From positions 1 through 31,890 of the forward strand of contig CAZJRB010000088.1 of assembly GCA_964547995.1 (NCBI GenBank): DNA of 31,890 nt, in the 5' to 3' direction. The notes under the pieces are model-generated. The model had not been told where the DNA came from. It ran no database searches and worked only from the letters and a program-made list of their open reading frames with translations. Position 1 is the first letter of the stretch. Every line of letters begins with the position of its first letter. Positions 14,233 through 21,716 of the stretch are shown here, piece after piece. Made by a program: the position numbers and the translations under genes. This DNA is from CAZJRB01 sp964547995. GTDB taxonomy: Bacteria > Planctomycetota > Planctomycetia > Pirellulales > Thermoguttaceae.

Positions 14233-15975
14233 CTACTCGCTATGGATATTGCTTGCCGACGCCGGCACGCGGCCGCCGTGTGACAACTCTTGTTGCAAGG
14301 TTTCGGTTTGCTTTTCGGATTGTTGGACGATTGCGGCGGTCTGCCTGCCGATCGCCTCGACAACCGCCCCGACGTCGCCGGCGGTGCCGATCGTGCCGGC
14401 CGCGCGTGTCGGCTGGTCGAAACCGCCTCGGGCAAAACTCTCTTCTTCCGCTGCCCACTGTTTCAACCCCGGCAAACTGCTGGCAGTGGCGATGCGCGTG
14501 TAGTGTGATGAGGCTCGGGTGGTTTGTGGATCGGCCCACGCCGATGCGCCCGCAGTAGCCGGGGTGAGACCGGGCAGCCCCGTAGCAAACCCCATCGTGT
14601 AATCTGCGAGGCCGTAGACAAATTGCCCGGTGGATGCGCGGCCATAGGTCCCGAATCCACGGCCGGCTGTGGCCTCGGCAAACGCGGCTTCGTATCGCTT
14701 TTTCTGCAGTCCGAGCCGGGCTTCTTCAACCTGCTTTTTTTCGGCCCGCGCCTCCAGCTCGTAAAGGCGGGTAGTGGTGGCGCCGGCCTCGAATCTCTTC
14801 AGGGCAACCCGCTGTTGAAAGGCCACGTCTTCGGTTTGTGCCGTGTAGAGCTGCGCGGCCATCTTTTGGGCGTCGGGTACGGACAGCCGGCTGAAACCAA
14901 TCGCCTGTTCTCCGAGCAATCGCTTTTGCAACGAGGGATCGGCCTGCAACATCTTCCATCGCTCGGCGGCGCCGGCGCCCGCAAATTGGGCGCCGTATCG
15001 CTTCGCGCCGAACTCGCCGGTGAGGACGTTGGCCACGCGAGTGAGGACTTCCGGCGCCACCTCGCGCTGGAGCGCCTGGGTGCCCAGAGCAAGTGTCATT
15101 TCGGCCGGCATGGCGCCGGTGGCTTGCAGGTTTTTGAGGCCGCGGATAAATTCCGGCGACGTCAACCGGCCGGCGTCGCGGCCGGCGGTCTGTTGGAGCA
15201 TCACGGCCAGGTCAACCAAATCATCGGCCGCCTTTTTTTGAAAGGTGTCGCCGAGTTCGCCGGCCGCCGCTGCGGTGGCGCCGACGTCCAACCCGGCCGG
15301 GGCCAGGTAGCTGGCAGCCTTCGCGATCTGCTTACGCCGCTCGCGGCCCATCGTTGGAGCTGCGCCGGACACGCCCTCAAACGCTGCGACAACATCGCCT
15401 CGTTTGACTCCCTTGACGCTACTGAAAAACGCCTCAAGTTCCTTGCCGGCCAGCAGGTCGCCGGCTCCGGCAAGTGTTTTCAAAACGTTGCCGTGGAACT
15501 TATCGGCGGCGGCCCCGGCCTTGTCGAGAACCTCAATCCATTTCTGGTACTGCCCCACAACAGTGCCAACAAGGCCGGCGATGCCCCCGCCCATGCCGAG
15601 CAACCCGGCAGCGGTGCCGAGCATGGATTGCAACTTGGGGCCGAAGGCCCGCCGGCCAGCCGTGGTTGCGCCGTCCAATTCTTGTTTCGCTTTGCCGACT
15701 TCTGAGGCGTATTCTCGTTGCGTAATTTTCGTGCGGCGGAGTAGCGTCGTGGCGGTTTTCACCCGCTCGTTGTAGCGATCCTGCGCCGTGACCGCCTGGT
15801 CTTTGATCCGCTTCGCCTGACGGGCCAACTCTTGATCTTCTTTGCTCACTCGCTTGCTGGTGGCGGCCATGTCGGCAAACTTCGCCTTGAGCTTGCCCAT
15901 ATCCTGTTCGAGCCGTTGGTGGGCCCTGCGCACCTGGTCGTAGTCAGCAGTTGCTCGGTATTGGATTTCGGCCAT
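14233..15975 (-). CDS. Tail tape-measure-like protein
   Basis: The 580-residue product starts at ATG 15975 with GAGGT upstream. The N-terminal 110 residues are coiled-coil (DYDQVRRAHQRLEQDMGKLK, EDQELARQAKRIKDQ). A glycine-rich hydrophobic segment follows (MLGTAAGLLGMGGGIAGLVG), then long alanine-rich helices; the C-terminus has VVEAIGRQTAAIVQQSEKQT. This layout is usual for tape-measure proteins, which set phage tail length and leave with the DNA. It is short for that class. No tail-tube, baseplate or capsid gene accompanies it, so its role in this element is unclear. It follows the Nu1-like gene by 16 bp. Confidence 0.6.
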   Translation of the reverse strand: MAEIQYRATADYDQVRRAHQRLEQDMGKLKAKFADMAATSKRVSKEDQELARQAKRIKDQAVTAQDRYNERVKTATTLLRRTKITQREYASEVGKAKQELDGATTAGRRAFGPKLQSMLGTAAGLLGMGGGIAGLVGTVVGQYQKWIEVLDKAGAAADKFHGNVLKTLAGAGDLLAGKELEAFFSSVKGVKRGDVVAAFEGVSGAAPTMGRERRKQIAKAASYLAPAGLDVGATAAAAGELGDTFQKKAADDLVDLAVMLQQTAGRDAGRLTSPEFIRGLKNLQATGAMPAEMTLALGTQALQREVAPEVLTRVANVLTGEFGAKRYGAQFAGAGAAERWKMLQADPSLQKRLLGEQAIGFSRLSVPDAQKMAAQLYTAQTEDVAFQQRVALKRFEAGATTTRLYELEARAEKKQVEEARLGLQKKRYEAAFAEATAGRGFGTYGRASTGQFVYGLADYTMGFATGLPGLTPATAGASAWADPQTTRASSHYTRIATASSLPGLKQWAAEEESFARGGFDQPTRAAGTIGTAGDVGAVVEAIGRQTAAIVQQSEKQTETLQQELSHGGRVPASASNIHSE

Positions 15976-15991
15976 TGGTTAGACCTCGGGG

Positions 15992-16513
15992 TTATTCCTC
16001 TTCTGTTTCTTTGATGTATTCGCGTTCAAGGTCGATCAAACCTTGCCGCTGTGCTTCGATCACGTCGGCAACGATCGCCCGGGCGCCCTTCAAAAACCGG
16101 CGCCGGTCTTTGGCGGTTGTTTTGGGCGGCAACAGGGCGACCAGCCGATCGGGAGATTGCTCCCAAAGGGCGATCGCGGTGGTGTCTGACCGGCGGACGA
16201 TGCGAACAATGTCCTCAATCGGAGCATATTCGCCCCGGTCGATCGCGAGCGCGAGTTCCTCGCGCTGCGCGCGAGCCCACGCCCGGCGTCGCTCGGCTTC
16301 GGCGCGGGTGGATGCATCGGCATCGGCATCGACGGCAAACGCCACGTTTTCCCGCCACCAGGCCAGGACCGCCGCGAGATCCCATTCGCCCGGTTTGTTT
16401 CGCCGGCCCGGGCGAATACAGGGCAACCCCCGCCGTCGCCACACGCCGATCGTGCGCGGTCCGACGCCGAACAACTCACCAATTTCGACCGTCGATGCCT
16501 CGATGATCTTCAT
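15992..16513 (-). CDS. Nu1-like terminase small-subunit protein
   Basis: With ATG 16513 the product is 173 residues. The N-terminus is a winged HTH of the Nu1/DNA-packaging type: ASTVEIGELFGVGPRTIGVW, R-R-R-G-L-P and GEWDLAAVLAWWREN. A long charged helix follows (RAEAERRRAWARAQREELAL, AIDRGEYAPIEDIVRIVRRS). Such proteins recognise the packaging site and recruit the large terminase, which is missing here. Satellites are known to encode their own small terminase to redirect helper packaging, so this gene is the best hint for that lifestyle. An upstream in-frame ATG (16618) is less likely because of the low-complexity sequence after it. Confidence 0.72.
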   Translation of the reverse strand: MKIIEASTVEIGELFGVGPRTIGVWRRRGLPCIRPGRRNKPGEWDLAAVLAWWRENVAFAVDADADASTRAEAERRRAWARAQREELALAIDRGEYAPIEDIVRIVRRSDTTAIALWEQSPDRLVALLPPKTTAKDRRRFLKGARAIVADVIEAQRQGLIDLEREYIKETEEE

Positions 16514-16976
16514 AGGATTCTCGGAACTCTCGGAAGTGGTTTTTTTCTTGGTACGTGCGAAAAATGCGCCCCCTATTGATGGCGCGGGGGGGCCCCCCTC
16601 CAAAGGACCCGCGATCAAAAAACCGGCGGGCCGGGTGTTACCCGGCGCGGCCGGCGGAGGGTCGTGACTTTTTCAGGGCCGTTCGTTTGCCACAAATTGT
16701 CCGCACGCCGACGGTCCCGACGCGGCGGCAAGGCGGGTTGAGTCGCGTGTACAACTCGACACCACGCTCTCCCTTCCAACACGATTTGTTGACCTTGCAT
16801 GGGTTCCTTGTTCTGCTGCCCGGGTAAACAGCGCTGTTTGCCCGGGCGCCACGGCACTACAACCGTGCCTCACAAACTAACCGACACTGCCTTACAGGCG
16901 TTGCCGGTGTTTCGCGGCCTGCTGTTGGGATGGTGGAGGACACCAACCGTCGCGGCGACCGCGCTCACTGTATCTA
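16514..16976. other. Gap between coiled-coil and Nu1-like genes
   Basis: I saw no credible gene in these 463 bp. The gap holds a 30-bp palindrome (16818-16847) and, nearer to the Nu1-like gene, G/C runs at 16586-16600 and a GGCCGGGTG-type stem. It is a candidate regulatory or packaging-site region. Confidence 0.45.
16818..16847. promoter_or_regulatory. 30-bp near-perfect palindrome
   Basis: GCCCGGGTAAACAGC (16818-16832) is followed directly by GCTGTTTGCCCGGGC (16833-16847), complementary with one mismatch and no spacer. Such symmetry fits a dimeric protein site or an extruding cruciform. It lies about 300 bp upstream of the Nu1-like gene. Confidence 0.7.
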
Positions 16977-17717
16977 TCAGGGCTCGAACAGTTTGGCCCG
17001 CCGCCGGGCCCGTTCTTCTTCTTCACCTGCAAGTCGGGCCTTGCACTCATTGAGCTTGCGGTTCAGGCTTCGGAGCTGCTTTTCGGTTGACTCGAGGTCT
17101 CGTTCCTTTTGGTCGAGTTTTTTTTGGTTTTCTTGCTTGTTGTAGGGCAATCGGTCGCGGATTTTTTCGCAATCACGACGGAGGCGGGCCACTTCGCGGG
17201 TGGTCTGTTCAATCGCTTCTTGGAGTTTCATGTGTTCCTGTCTGAACACTGACAGGCTGCCTTCCGGCCCGATCATATCACGGAACGATTTTTCGAGCTG
17301 CGGATCGGCCGTTTCGCGGAGTTGCTTTTCGGCGTCGTTCACCTCTTGTAACTGGCGGGCGGCTGTGCGTTGCGTGGTTTGGAGGGTTGCCATTTTTGCG
17401 AAGTGTTCCGCCTTCAACTTTTCGACCGCTTTCGCAAAACGATTCTCCTCGACGGTGACAACCGTGTTGGCTTTCTTGGCGGCTTCGCGCCGTTTTTCTT
17501 TTTCGCCGACTATGACAGCCCAGCCCAACCGATCTCTCTTGCGAGTCACCAGTTTCTCGAATCGGTCAGGGTCACAATCAAGATCGAACAGCTTTTTTGC
17601 GAGGGCCTCGGGGGAAAGATTCAGCTTGTCGGTCGCGGCCTGGTCAACCAAGCTGGCGAGATCGGCGTGCTGCTTTTCAGCGAGGCCGCGAAATGCCTCT
17701 TTCAATTTGTCAAACAT
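16977..17717 (-). CDS. Coiled-coil protein of unknown function
   Basis: The 246-residue product starts at ATG 17717 with GAGGACC upstream. It begins MFDKLKEAFRGLAEKQHADL. From about residue 85 it is mostly predicted coiled coil (QRTAARQLQEVNDAEKQLRE, LQEAIEQTTREVARLRRDCE, QKERDLESTEKQLRSLNRKL). No catalytic motif is visible. Scaffold-like or structural roles are possible in a phage-type element; I do not recognise a family. Confidence 0.7.
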   Translation of the reverse strand: MFDKLKEAFRGLAEKQHADLASLVDQAATDKLNLSPEALAKKLFDLDCDPDRFEKLVTRKRDRLGWAVIVGEKEKRREAAKKANTVVTVEENRFAKAVEKLKAEHFAKMATLQTTQRTAARQLQEVNDAEKQLRETADPQLEKSFRDMIGPEGSLSVFRQEHMKLQEAIEQTTREVARLRRDCEKIRDRLPYNKQENQKKLDQKERDLESTEKQLRSLNRKLNECKARLAGEEEERARRRAKLFEP

Positions 17718-17738
17718 TACGGTCCTCTTGTTTTGTTT

Positions 17739-17807
17739 GTACGATGGCCTTCCAAGGCCGTCGAGAGTTTGCAATGTCACAGCGACGGCCTTGGAAGGCC
17801 GTCGTAC
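17739..17807. repeat. Nested inverted repeat (REP-like)
   Basis: A 25-nt arm at 17739-17763 (GTACGATGGCCTTCC...) and its complement at 17783-17807 differ at one position and enclose 19 nt. Each arm also contains its own palindrome (GGCCTTCCAAGGCC and GGCCTTGGAAGGCC). It lies between two genes, as interspersed planctomycete repeats do. Confidence 0.8.
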
Positions 17808-17816
17808 TGCATACGA

Positions 17817-18056
17817 CTAATCGGCCGCGTCGGCGTCGGCGACAAGCACGGGCGTCCCGTCGATGTTGTGGTCTGGATTGGTCAGACCGCTCGCAAGCCA
17901 GTTTGGCGTGGCGGCCGATTCGCTTTTGTTTTTCTCTTCGGTTGTGGGCCATGGCAGCCTGGATTGCTTGGCGACTGCGCGTCCTTCCGCGCGGGCCTCG
18001 GCGATCTTGGCGTCGTATTGGGCGCGTGTCATTCGGACACGGTTGTTTTTAGTCAT
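17817..18056 (-). CDS. Small unknown protein
   Basis: The 79-residue product begins MTKNNRVRMTRAQYDAKIAE, continues ARAEGRAVAKQSRLPWPTTE and ends in an acidic D-A-D-A-A-D. AAGGA lies upstream of ATG 18056. Its start overlaps the stop of the preceding gene by 4 bp (ATGA), so the two are coupled. No family is recognised. Confidence 0.6.
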   Translation of the reverse strand: MTKNNRVRMTRAQYDAKIAEARAEGRAVAKQSRLPWPTTEEKNKSESAATPNWLASGLTNPDHNIDGTPVLVADADAAD

Positions 18057-18433
18057 TTGGTTATTTCCTTTTTGTTAAGGTTGAAGTAAACTCTCTTCTT
18101 CGCGCGCGATGATTGCTCGCAAGTCACGCTGGAGATCCGGCAGAGTGGCGAGTCGTCAACTTCCTGCAGGCGCAGCCGCAGCTCGCGAAGATACCGGATC
18201 GTCCCGATCGATGCGGTGTCGCGGAGTAACTGCCCGGCTCGCTCAGCCTCTTGGACGCGGGCCGCGGCGCGGGCAATGTCGTGCCGGAGACCAGCCGTTG
18301 GATCGCTGCGGGATATCGCAGCGCGGAGCTTTGCGGAGAGCGAGGCAAGGACCTCGCGACGATTGGGCAAATCGGAGTAGAGGGCCGCCCACACTGTGCG
18401 AGAAGAATCGCAGCGTTTGGAGTGGGTAGGCAT
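18053..18433 (-). CDS. Small helical unknown protein
   Basis: The 126-residue product is mainly helical, with RREVLASLSAKLRAAISRSD, RHDIARAAARVQEAERAG and IRYLRELRLRLQEVDDS. The C-terminus is basic. The ribosome-binding signal before ATG 18433 is weak. It is the first gene of a short minus-strand unit behind a terminator and an inverted repeat, and overlaps the next gene by ATGA. No family is recognised. Confidence 0.55.
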   Translation of the reverse strand: MPTHSKRCDSSRTVWAALYSDLPNRREVLASLSAKLRAAISRSDPTAGLRHDIARAAARVQEAERAGQLLRDTASIGTIRYLRELRLRLQEVDDSPLCRISSVTCEQSSRAKKRVYFNLNKKEITK

Positions 18434-18469
18434 GGGCGGGGTCCTGGTCCTGGCCCAAAAGAAAAAGGG

Positions 18470-18499
18470 GCGCGATCGAGGGACCTTGCCCGATCGCGC
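18470..18499. promoter_or_regulatory. Operator-like inverted repeat
   Basis: GCGCGATCG (18470-18478) and CGATCGCGC (18491-18499) are exact complements separated by 12 nt, 37 bp upstream of the gene starting at 18433. The symmetry and position suit a regulator site; no regulator is assigned. Confidence 0.45.
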
Positions 18500-18590
18500 G
18501 AAGTGTGTCGCGACTCTACCCTTATTAGACGGTCGAGACTCGAAGATGGGTCATTTTTCTGTTGTGTGTCCCCGCAAAGAGGGGTAAAAT

Positions 18591-18624
18591 AACCTTGTTG
18601 CCGGGACAACCCGGCAACAAGGTT
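18591..18624 (-). terminator. Strong hairpin terminator
   Basis: AACCTTGTTGCCGGG (18591-18605), loop ACAA, CCCGGCAACAAGGTT (18610-18624): a perfect 15-bp stem. On the minus strand it is followed by ATTTTA, and on the plus strand by TTTTC. It lies about 90 bp after the Dam-type methyltransferase and probably ends that transcript. Confidence 0.7.
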
Positions 18625-18630
18625 TTCGCA

Positions 18631-18680
18631 GCCCGCCCGCGGACTGCAACGTGCAATGCCACCACCCCCCGCGGGCGGGC
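18631..18680. repeat. GC-rich inverted repeat beside terminator
   Basis: GCCCGCCCGCGG (18631-18642) pairs exactly with CCGCGGGCGGGC (18669-18680) around 26 nt. It lies between the methyltransferase stop and the hairpin at 18591-18624 and may act with it. Confidence 0.6.
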
Positions 18681-18713
18681 GTTTTGAAAAATACCGGTGT
18701 GTCGGTACGGTGT

Positions 18714-19691
18714 TCACTTCTCCATGCAGATTCCCACGGACGCAAATTCCGAGCAAAACCCCTTCCGACGCCGGCCGAAGTACATGAAGGTCTGGCCGTT
18801 GGTCGGTGATGACCAATCGCCCGCCGCGTTGTAGAAACGAATCCGCCCGTCGGTAAAGCAGATAACGGCGGCCGTCTTCGCCGCAATCTGCCACCAGTCG
18901 GTGTCCGTGTTGTTGTTGGTCAGCAGCACGGCCTGTTCAACGTCCCCGCTCTCGTATTCCTTGCAGAGCTTCCCGACGAACTCTGCTACGTCGGGCTGCT
19001 TGTACGGCGGATTCAAGAAGACGTTGCCCGACCACGGGAAGAGGAGGCCGTTGTCGTCCTTCGTGTGGAACGTTCCGGCCTTCACGGTCTTTTGGGCCAT
19101 CCTGGTCGACGCCGGGTCGAGGTCGATCGACCCCATCACCTTCCGCGCCCTCTCGACGTATTCCGCCGGCGTGTACCACTCAATCACGTCGTTGCCGTGT
19201 TTCGTGGCGATCGTGCCGTCCGCGCCGGCATAGCGCAATAGCCCGGCCTTGCTGATCTCGTCCTGTTGCTCGCGCTGGCGGTCGATGTAGCTTTGCAGCT
19301 TCCGCTCCGGCAGGCCGGCGATCTTCTGGGCACGGCTGGATTGATCCGGCTTAATACCGATGTCCCCCAGAGTGAGGAGTATCGCATCGTGCGATACATA
19401 TTTATTGGCACGCCTGCCATCTTTTTTTGCGGCTATTGTGCCCTTCTTTTGGCCATCCCGTATCAGTTCCCCAAGCCTTCGCGTGCTCCAGATTGCCAAC
19501 TCGGCCCAATAGTCCCGCCGTTCTTGGTTACGGCCGTCAATCGTCTTGGCCGCCTCGACGGCGCGGGTGAAGTCGGCGACCCGGGCGACGTCCGTCTCCA
19601 CCGTCAAAAACTGCTTGACCTCATCCAACGGTACAAGCTCGCCGTGGAGCCGCTGCAACGTCAATTGCCCGTTACCTGGTTTCCGCCCCAT
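18714..19691 (-). CDS. Phage-type DNA N6-adenine methyltransferase
   Basis: The 325-residue product starts at ATG 19691 with GAGGAAG upstream. The C-terminal half matches phage Dam-type enzymes: EWYTPAEYVERARKVMGSID, LDPAS, FPWSGNVFLNPPYKQPDVAE (N-P-P-Y catalytic motif), AVLLTNNNTDTDWWQIAA and ICFTDGRIRFYNAAG. It should methylate adenine in DNA using S-adenosylmethionine. The N-terminal half (LGELIRDGQKKGTIAAKKDG, GIKPDQSSRAQKIAGLPERK) looks like an added DNA-binding region. No restriction enzyme is nearby, so it is probably an orphan enzyme that shields element DNA or marks it. Confidence 0.88.
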   Translation of the reverse strand: MGRKPGNGQLTLQRLHGELVPLDEVKQFLTVETDVARVADFTRAVEAAKTIDGRNQERRDYWAELAIWSTRRLGELIRDGQKKGTIAAKKDGRRANKYVSHDAILLTLGDIGIKPDQSSRAQKIAGLPERKLQSYIDRQREQQDEISKAGLLRYAGADGTIATKHGNDVIEWYTPAEYVERARKVMGSIDLDPASTRMAQKTVKAGTFHTKDDNGLLFPWSGNVFLNPPYKQPDVAEFVGKLCKEYESGDVEQAVLLTNNNTDTDWWQIAAKTAAVICFTDGRIRFYNAAGDWSSPTNGQTFMYFGRRRKGFCSEFASVGICMEK

Positions 19692-19723
19692 TATTCTTCC
19701 TCGGGTTCGAGATCTGATTGTCG

Positions 19724-19751
19724 CGGGTGTCAGCGTGTACCATTCGGGGAA
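19724..19751 (-). repeat. Copy of zinc-ribbon gene tail
   Basis: These 28 bp match 21287-21314 with one difference. On the minus strand both read F-P-E-[WR]-Y-T-L-T-P. At 21.3 kb this is the end of the zinc-ribbon gene; here it is an isolated scrap, 33 bp upstream of the Dam-type gene. Confidence 0.75.
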
Positions 19752-19830
19752 CCGGGTGGTAACTGTTCGCGAATCCATTCCCGATGTCCCAACACCTGGA
19801 ACTTGTCGGGATTCCTGAATGCTGGTTTTA

Positions 19831-21258
19831 TCACTTCCTTGCAATCAATAAGTATCGTTCCAGTCGGGTCAGCTTCCGGTTGGCCCGAAATTTATTCACG
19901 ATGTCCGGGTGAACTTGTTGAGTTGAGAGTGGGACTTGAATGTGTCGCTCCAACGTCCAACCAGCTTTTCGCAGCCGGTCAGCGTAGTCCCAAATAAAGA
20001 TGCCCGGTTTCTTCCCCTCATTGTCGTTCCAGTCCGACATCAGAAACGCAAGCACGGTCCCCTTCTTCACAATCTTGTAGGCTTTCGTGAACGACTTAGC
20101 GAAGAAAGCGAGATAGGCGTCCCGGTCGAGCTTGCTAATGCTTCCTTCGCCGTATCCGTCCTGTTCGTTTGTGTCATCCTTTTTGTCGAAGTAGGGCGGG
20201 TCCCAGAAAATAAGCGATGCTTTCTTGGTTCGCTCGGGCCACCCATCTTGGGCTATGTCGTGTTCGATGCAGTAGGGGCGGTTGTATCGGTTTGCAATGT
20301 CGTAACCGTAACACCGCCGATCCATAGCCAAGCACACATCGGCCGTGGTGCCACTGCCGAGCATAGGGTCAATAACGAAGTCCCCCGGCTTTGTGTAGAA
20401 GTACAGGACATGTGCTATGAGTTGGGCAGGAATCCTGCCGGGGTACTCGTCTCCGAACCCGTCCAGGCACGCCGGGAATTGCCACACGTCATACGGCTGG
20501 GTTTTAATCCCCAAGGACGCCATCCGTTCGGCGTCGTCCTCTGTGCCTTGGAGCTTCAGTGCCCACGCGTACGGCACGGAGATGTTCGATTGTTCGGCCA
20601 CCTCTTCGACGGGGATGCCTGATTGGAGACGAGAAATTATTAGTTTTACCAAGTCTGGTATTTCTAATAATATTTGAGCCACACGTCCTTGCGTCACCCC
20701 CACAGCCTCCCCCACCTCCTCCTGAGTCCAGCCGAGACGCGTGAGCGTGCCGATTTTCGTTGCAACGGCCTCGTCTTTTTTGGCCTTCAGGTCCCGGATG
20801 TACTTGCTGATACTCTGTTGCGAGACACTCAACACTTCGGCAATCGTCTTCTGCGGATACTCCGGGTTGCCCTCGTAAATTTCTCGGGCAAGCGCTCTGG
20901 CATCGGCTCCGGTAATCCGGTCCCCATGCTTTGCACTCAATCCCGCGGCATAGAGTTTCACTGGCATCCCATCGGGGACGGTTTGATATTCGACATCCAT
21001 CATCCCGTCCGGTTCGGGCCAATCGGCATCCCACTCGGCATCGTCGGTCACTTCCCAAAGTTCGACGTATGATTTTTCCATCTCTAGCCGGTGCTTGCCG
21101 TCCAGGAGCCGGTTTGTCCCCTTCTCCAAAATGCAGGCCGGGAATTTTGCTCCACCCTTCCGGCAATCCACGTAATGGTCAATGGTCGCCGAGTTCCACT
21201 TCTTCCGTGGATAGACGCTTGGATCCCAAATGATCTCTTCTAGTGCAATCCGTCCCAT
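19831..21258 (-). CDS. ParB-like / DNA methyltransferase fusion
   Basis: The 475-residue product starts at ATG 21258 after GGAGGAGGAG; its start overlaps the previous stop (TGATG). The N-terminus is a ParB/sulfiredoxin-like domain (IIWDPSVYPRKKWNSATIDH, LEKGTNRLLDGKHRLEMEKS). HTH segments follow (AEVLSVSQQSISKYIRDLKA, VGEAVGVTQGRVAQILLEIP, VEEVAEQSNISVPYAWALKL). The C-terminal half is an N4-cytosine/N6-adenine methyltransferase with FVIDPMLGSGTTADVCLAMD (AdoMet site) before LIFWDPPYFDK (catalytic DPPY). The ParB and HTH parts suggest site-directed binding. No partner nuclease is present. Confidence 0.87.
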   Translation of the reverse strand: MGRIALEEIIWDPSVYPRKKWNSATIDHYVDCRKGGAKFPACILEKGTNRLLDGKHRLEMEKSYVELWEVTDDAEWDADWPEPDGMMDVEYQTVPDGMPVKLYAAGLSAKHGDRITGADARALAREIYEGNPEYPQKTIAEVLSVSQQSISKYIRDLKAKKDEAVATKIGTLTRLGWTQEEVGEAVGVTQGRVAQILLEIPDLVKLIISRLQSGIPVEEVAEQSNISVPYAWALKLQGTEDDAERMASLGIKTQPYDVWQFPACLDGFGDEYPGRIPAQLIAHVLYFYTKPGDFVIDPMLGSGTTADVCLAMDRRCYGYDIANRYNRPYCIEHDIAQDGWPERTKKASLIFWDPPYFDKKDDTNEQDGYGEGSISKLDRDAYLAFFAKSFTKAYKIVKKGTVLAFLMSDWNDNEGKKPGIFIWDYADRLRKAGWTLERHIQVPLSTQQVHPDIVNKFRANRKLTRLERYLLIARK

Positions 21259-21716
21259 CACTCCTCCTCCTGTTTTTCCGGTTCAACGGGTGTCAGCGTG
21301 TACCGTTCGGGGAAGTCGATAAAGGCGTCGCAGCGGGCGCAGTCGCGGCGGATCGACCGGCCGCCGTGGATCGGCACGTCGACGTAGCGCGTCGATCCGC
21401 ACCGCCGACACCGCACCGCTTTGTCCTCAGGCTTTGCGAGCTGTTGTTCGTATGCCGTTTTGACAACGCGGACGATCATCGGCTGCCCGTGTTTCGACGG
21501 CCGCCGGCGTTCCGTCGCGACAATCACCCCGGCTTGTTCCAGGATTTGCCTTTTCGGCCTGATAGAATCCCCCACAGCCCCAAGTTCTGTTGACAGCTCC
21601 CCATCTGTCCGGCCTTCATTCCCGGCCGCAACGAACGCGGCGAGAATCCGGTCCTGCAAGCGCTCTCCTCGGGGCCCCTGCGCAGCGCGGTAGGCTGTCC
21701 GACGTGTGTCAGTCAT
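21258..21716 (-). CDS. Winged-helix / zinc-ribbon protein
   Basis: The 152-residue product has an N-terminal winged-helix-like part (LQDRILAAFVAAGNEGRTDG, ELSTELGAVGDSIRPKRQIL, EQAGVIVATERRRPSKHG). A zinc-ribbon-like part follows with C-R-R-C-G-S and C-A-R-C-D pairs. It ends RYTLTPVEPEKQEEE. It is likely a DNA-binding accessory protein. It overlaps its upstream neighbour by 8 bp and its downstream neighbour by 1 bp, so it sits in a tightly coupled unit with the methyltransferase. Confidence 0.75.
   Translation of the reverse strand: MTDTRRTAYRAAQGPRGERLQDRILAAFVAAGNEGRTDGELSTELGAVGDSIRPKRQILEQAGVIVATERRRPSKHGQPMIVRVVKTAYEQQLAKPEDKAVRCRRCGSTRYVDVPIHGGRSIRRDCARCDAFIDFPERYTLTPVEPEKQEEE

Noticed and set aside
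14524..15705. Plus-strand open frame of 393 codons
   Set aside because: It is antisense to the tape-measure-like gene, GC-driven, with no start signal and no recognisable domain.
18470..18499. Terminator
   Set aside because: The inverted repeat has a 12-nt spacer and no following T-tract, and it lies upstream of a gene start, so an operator is more likely.
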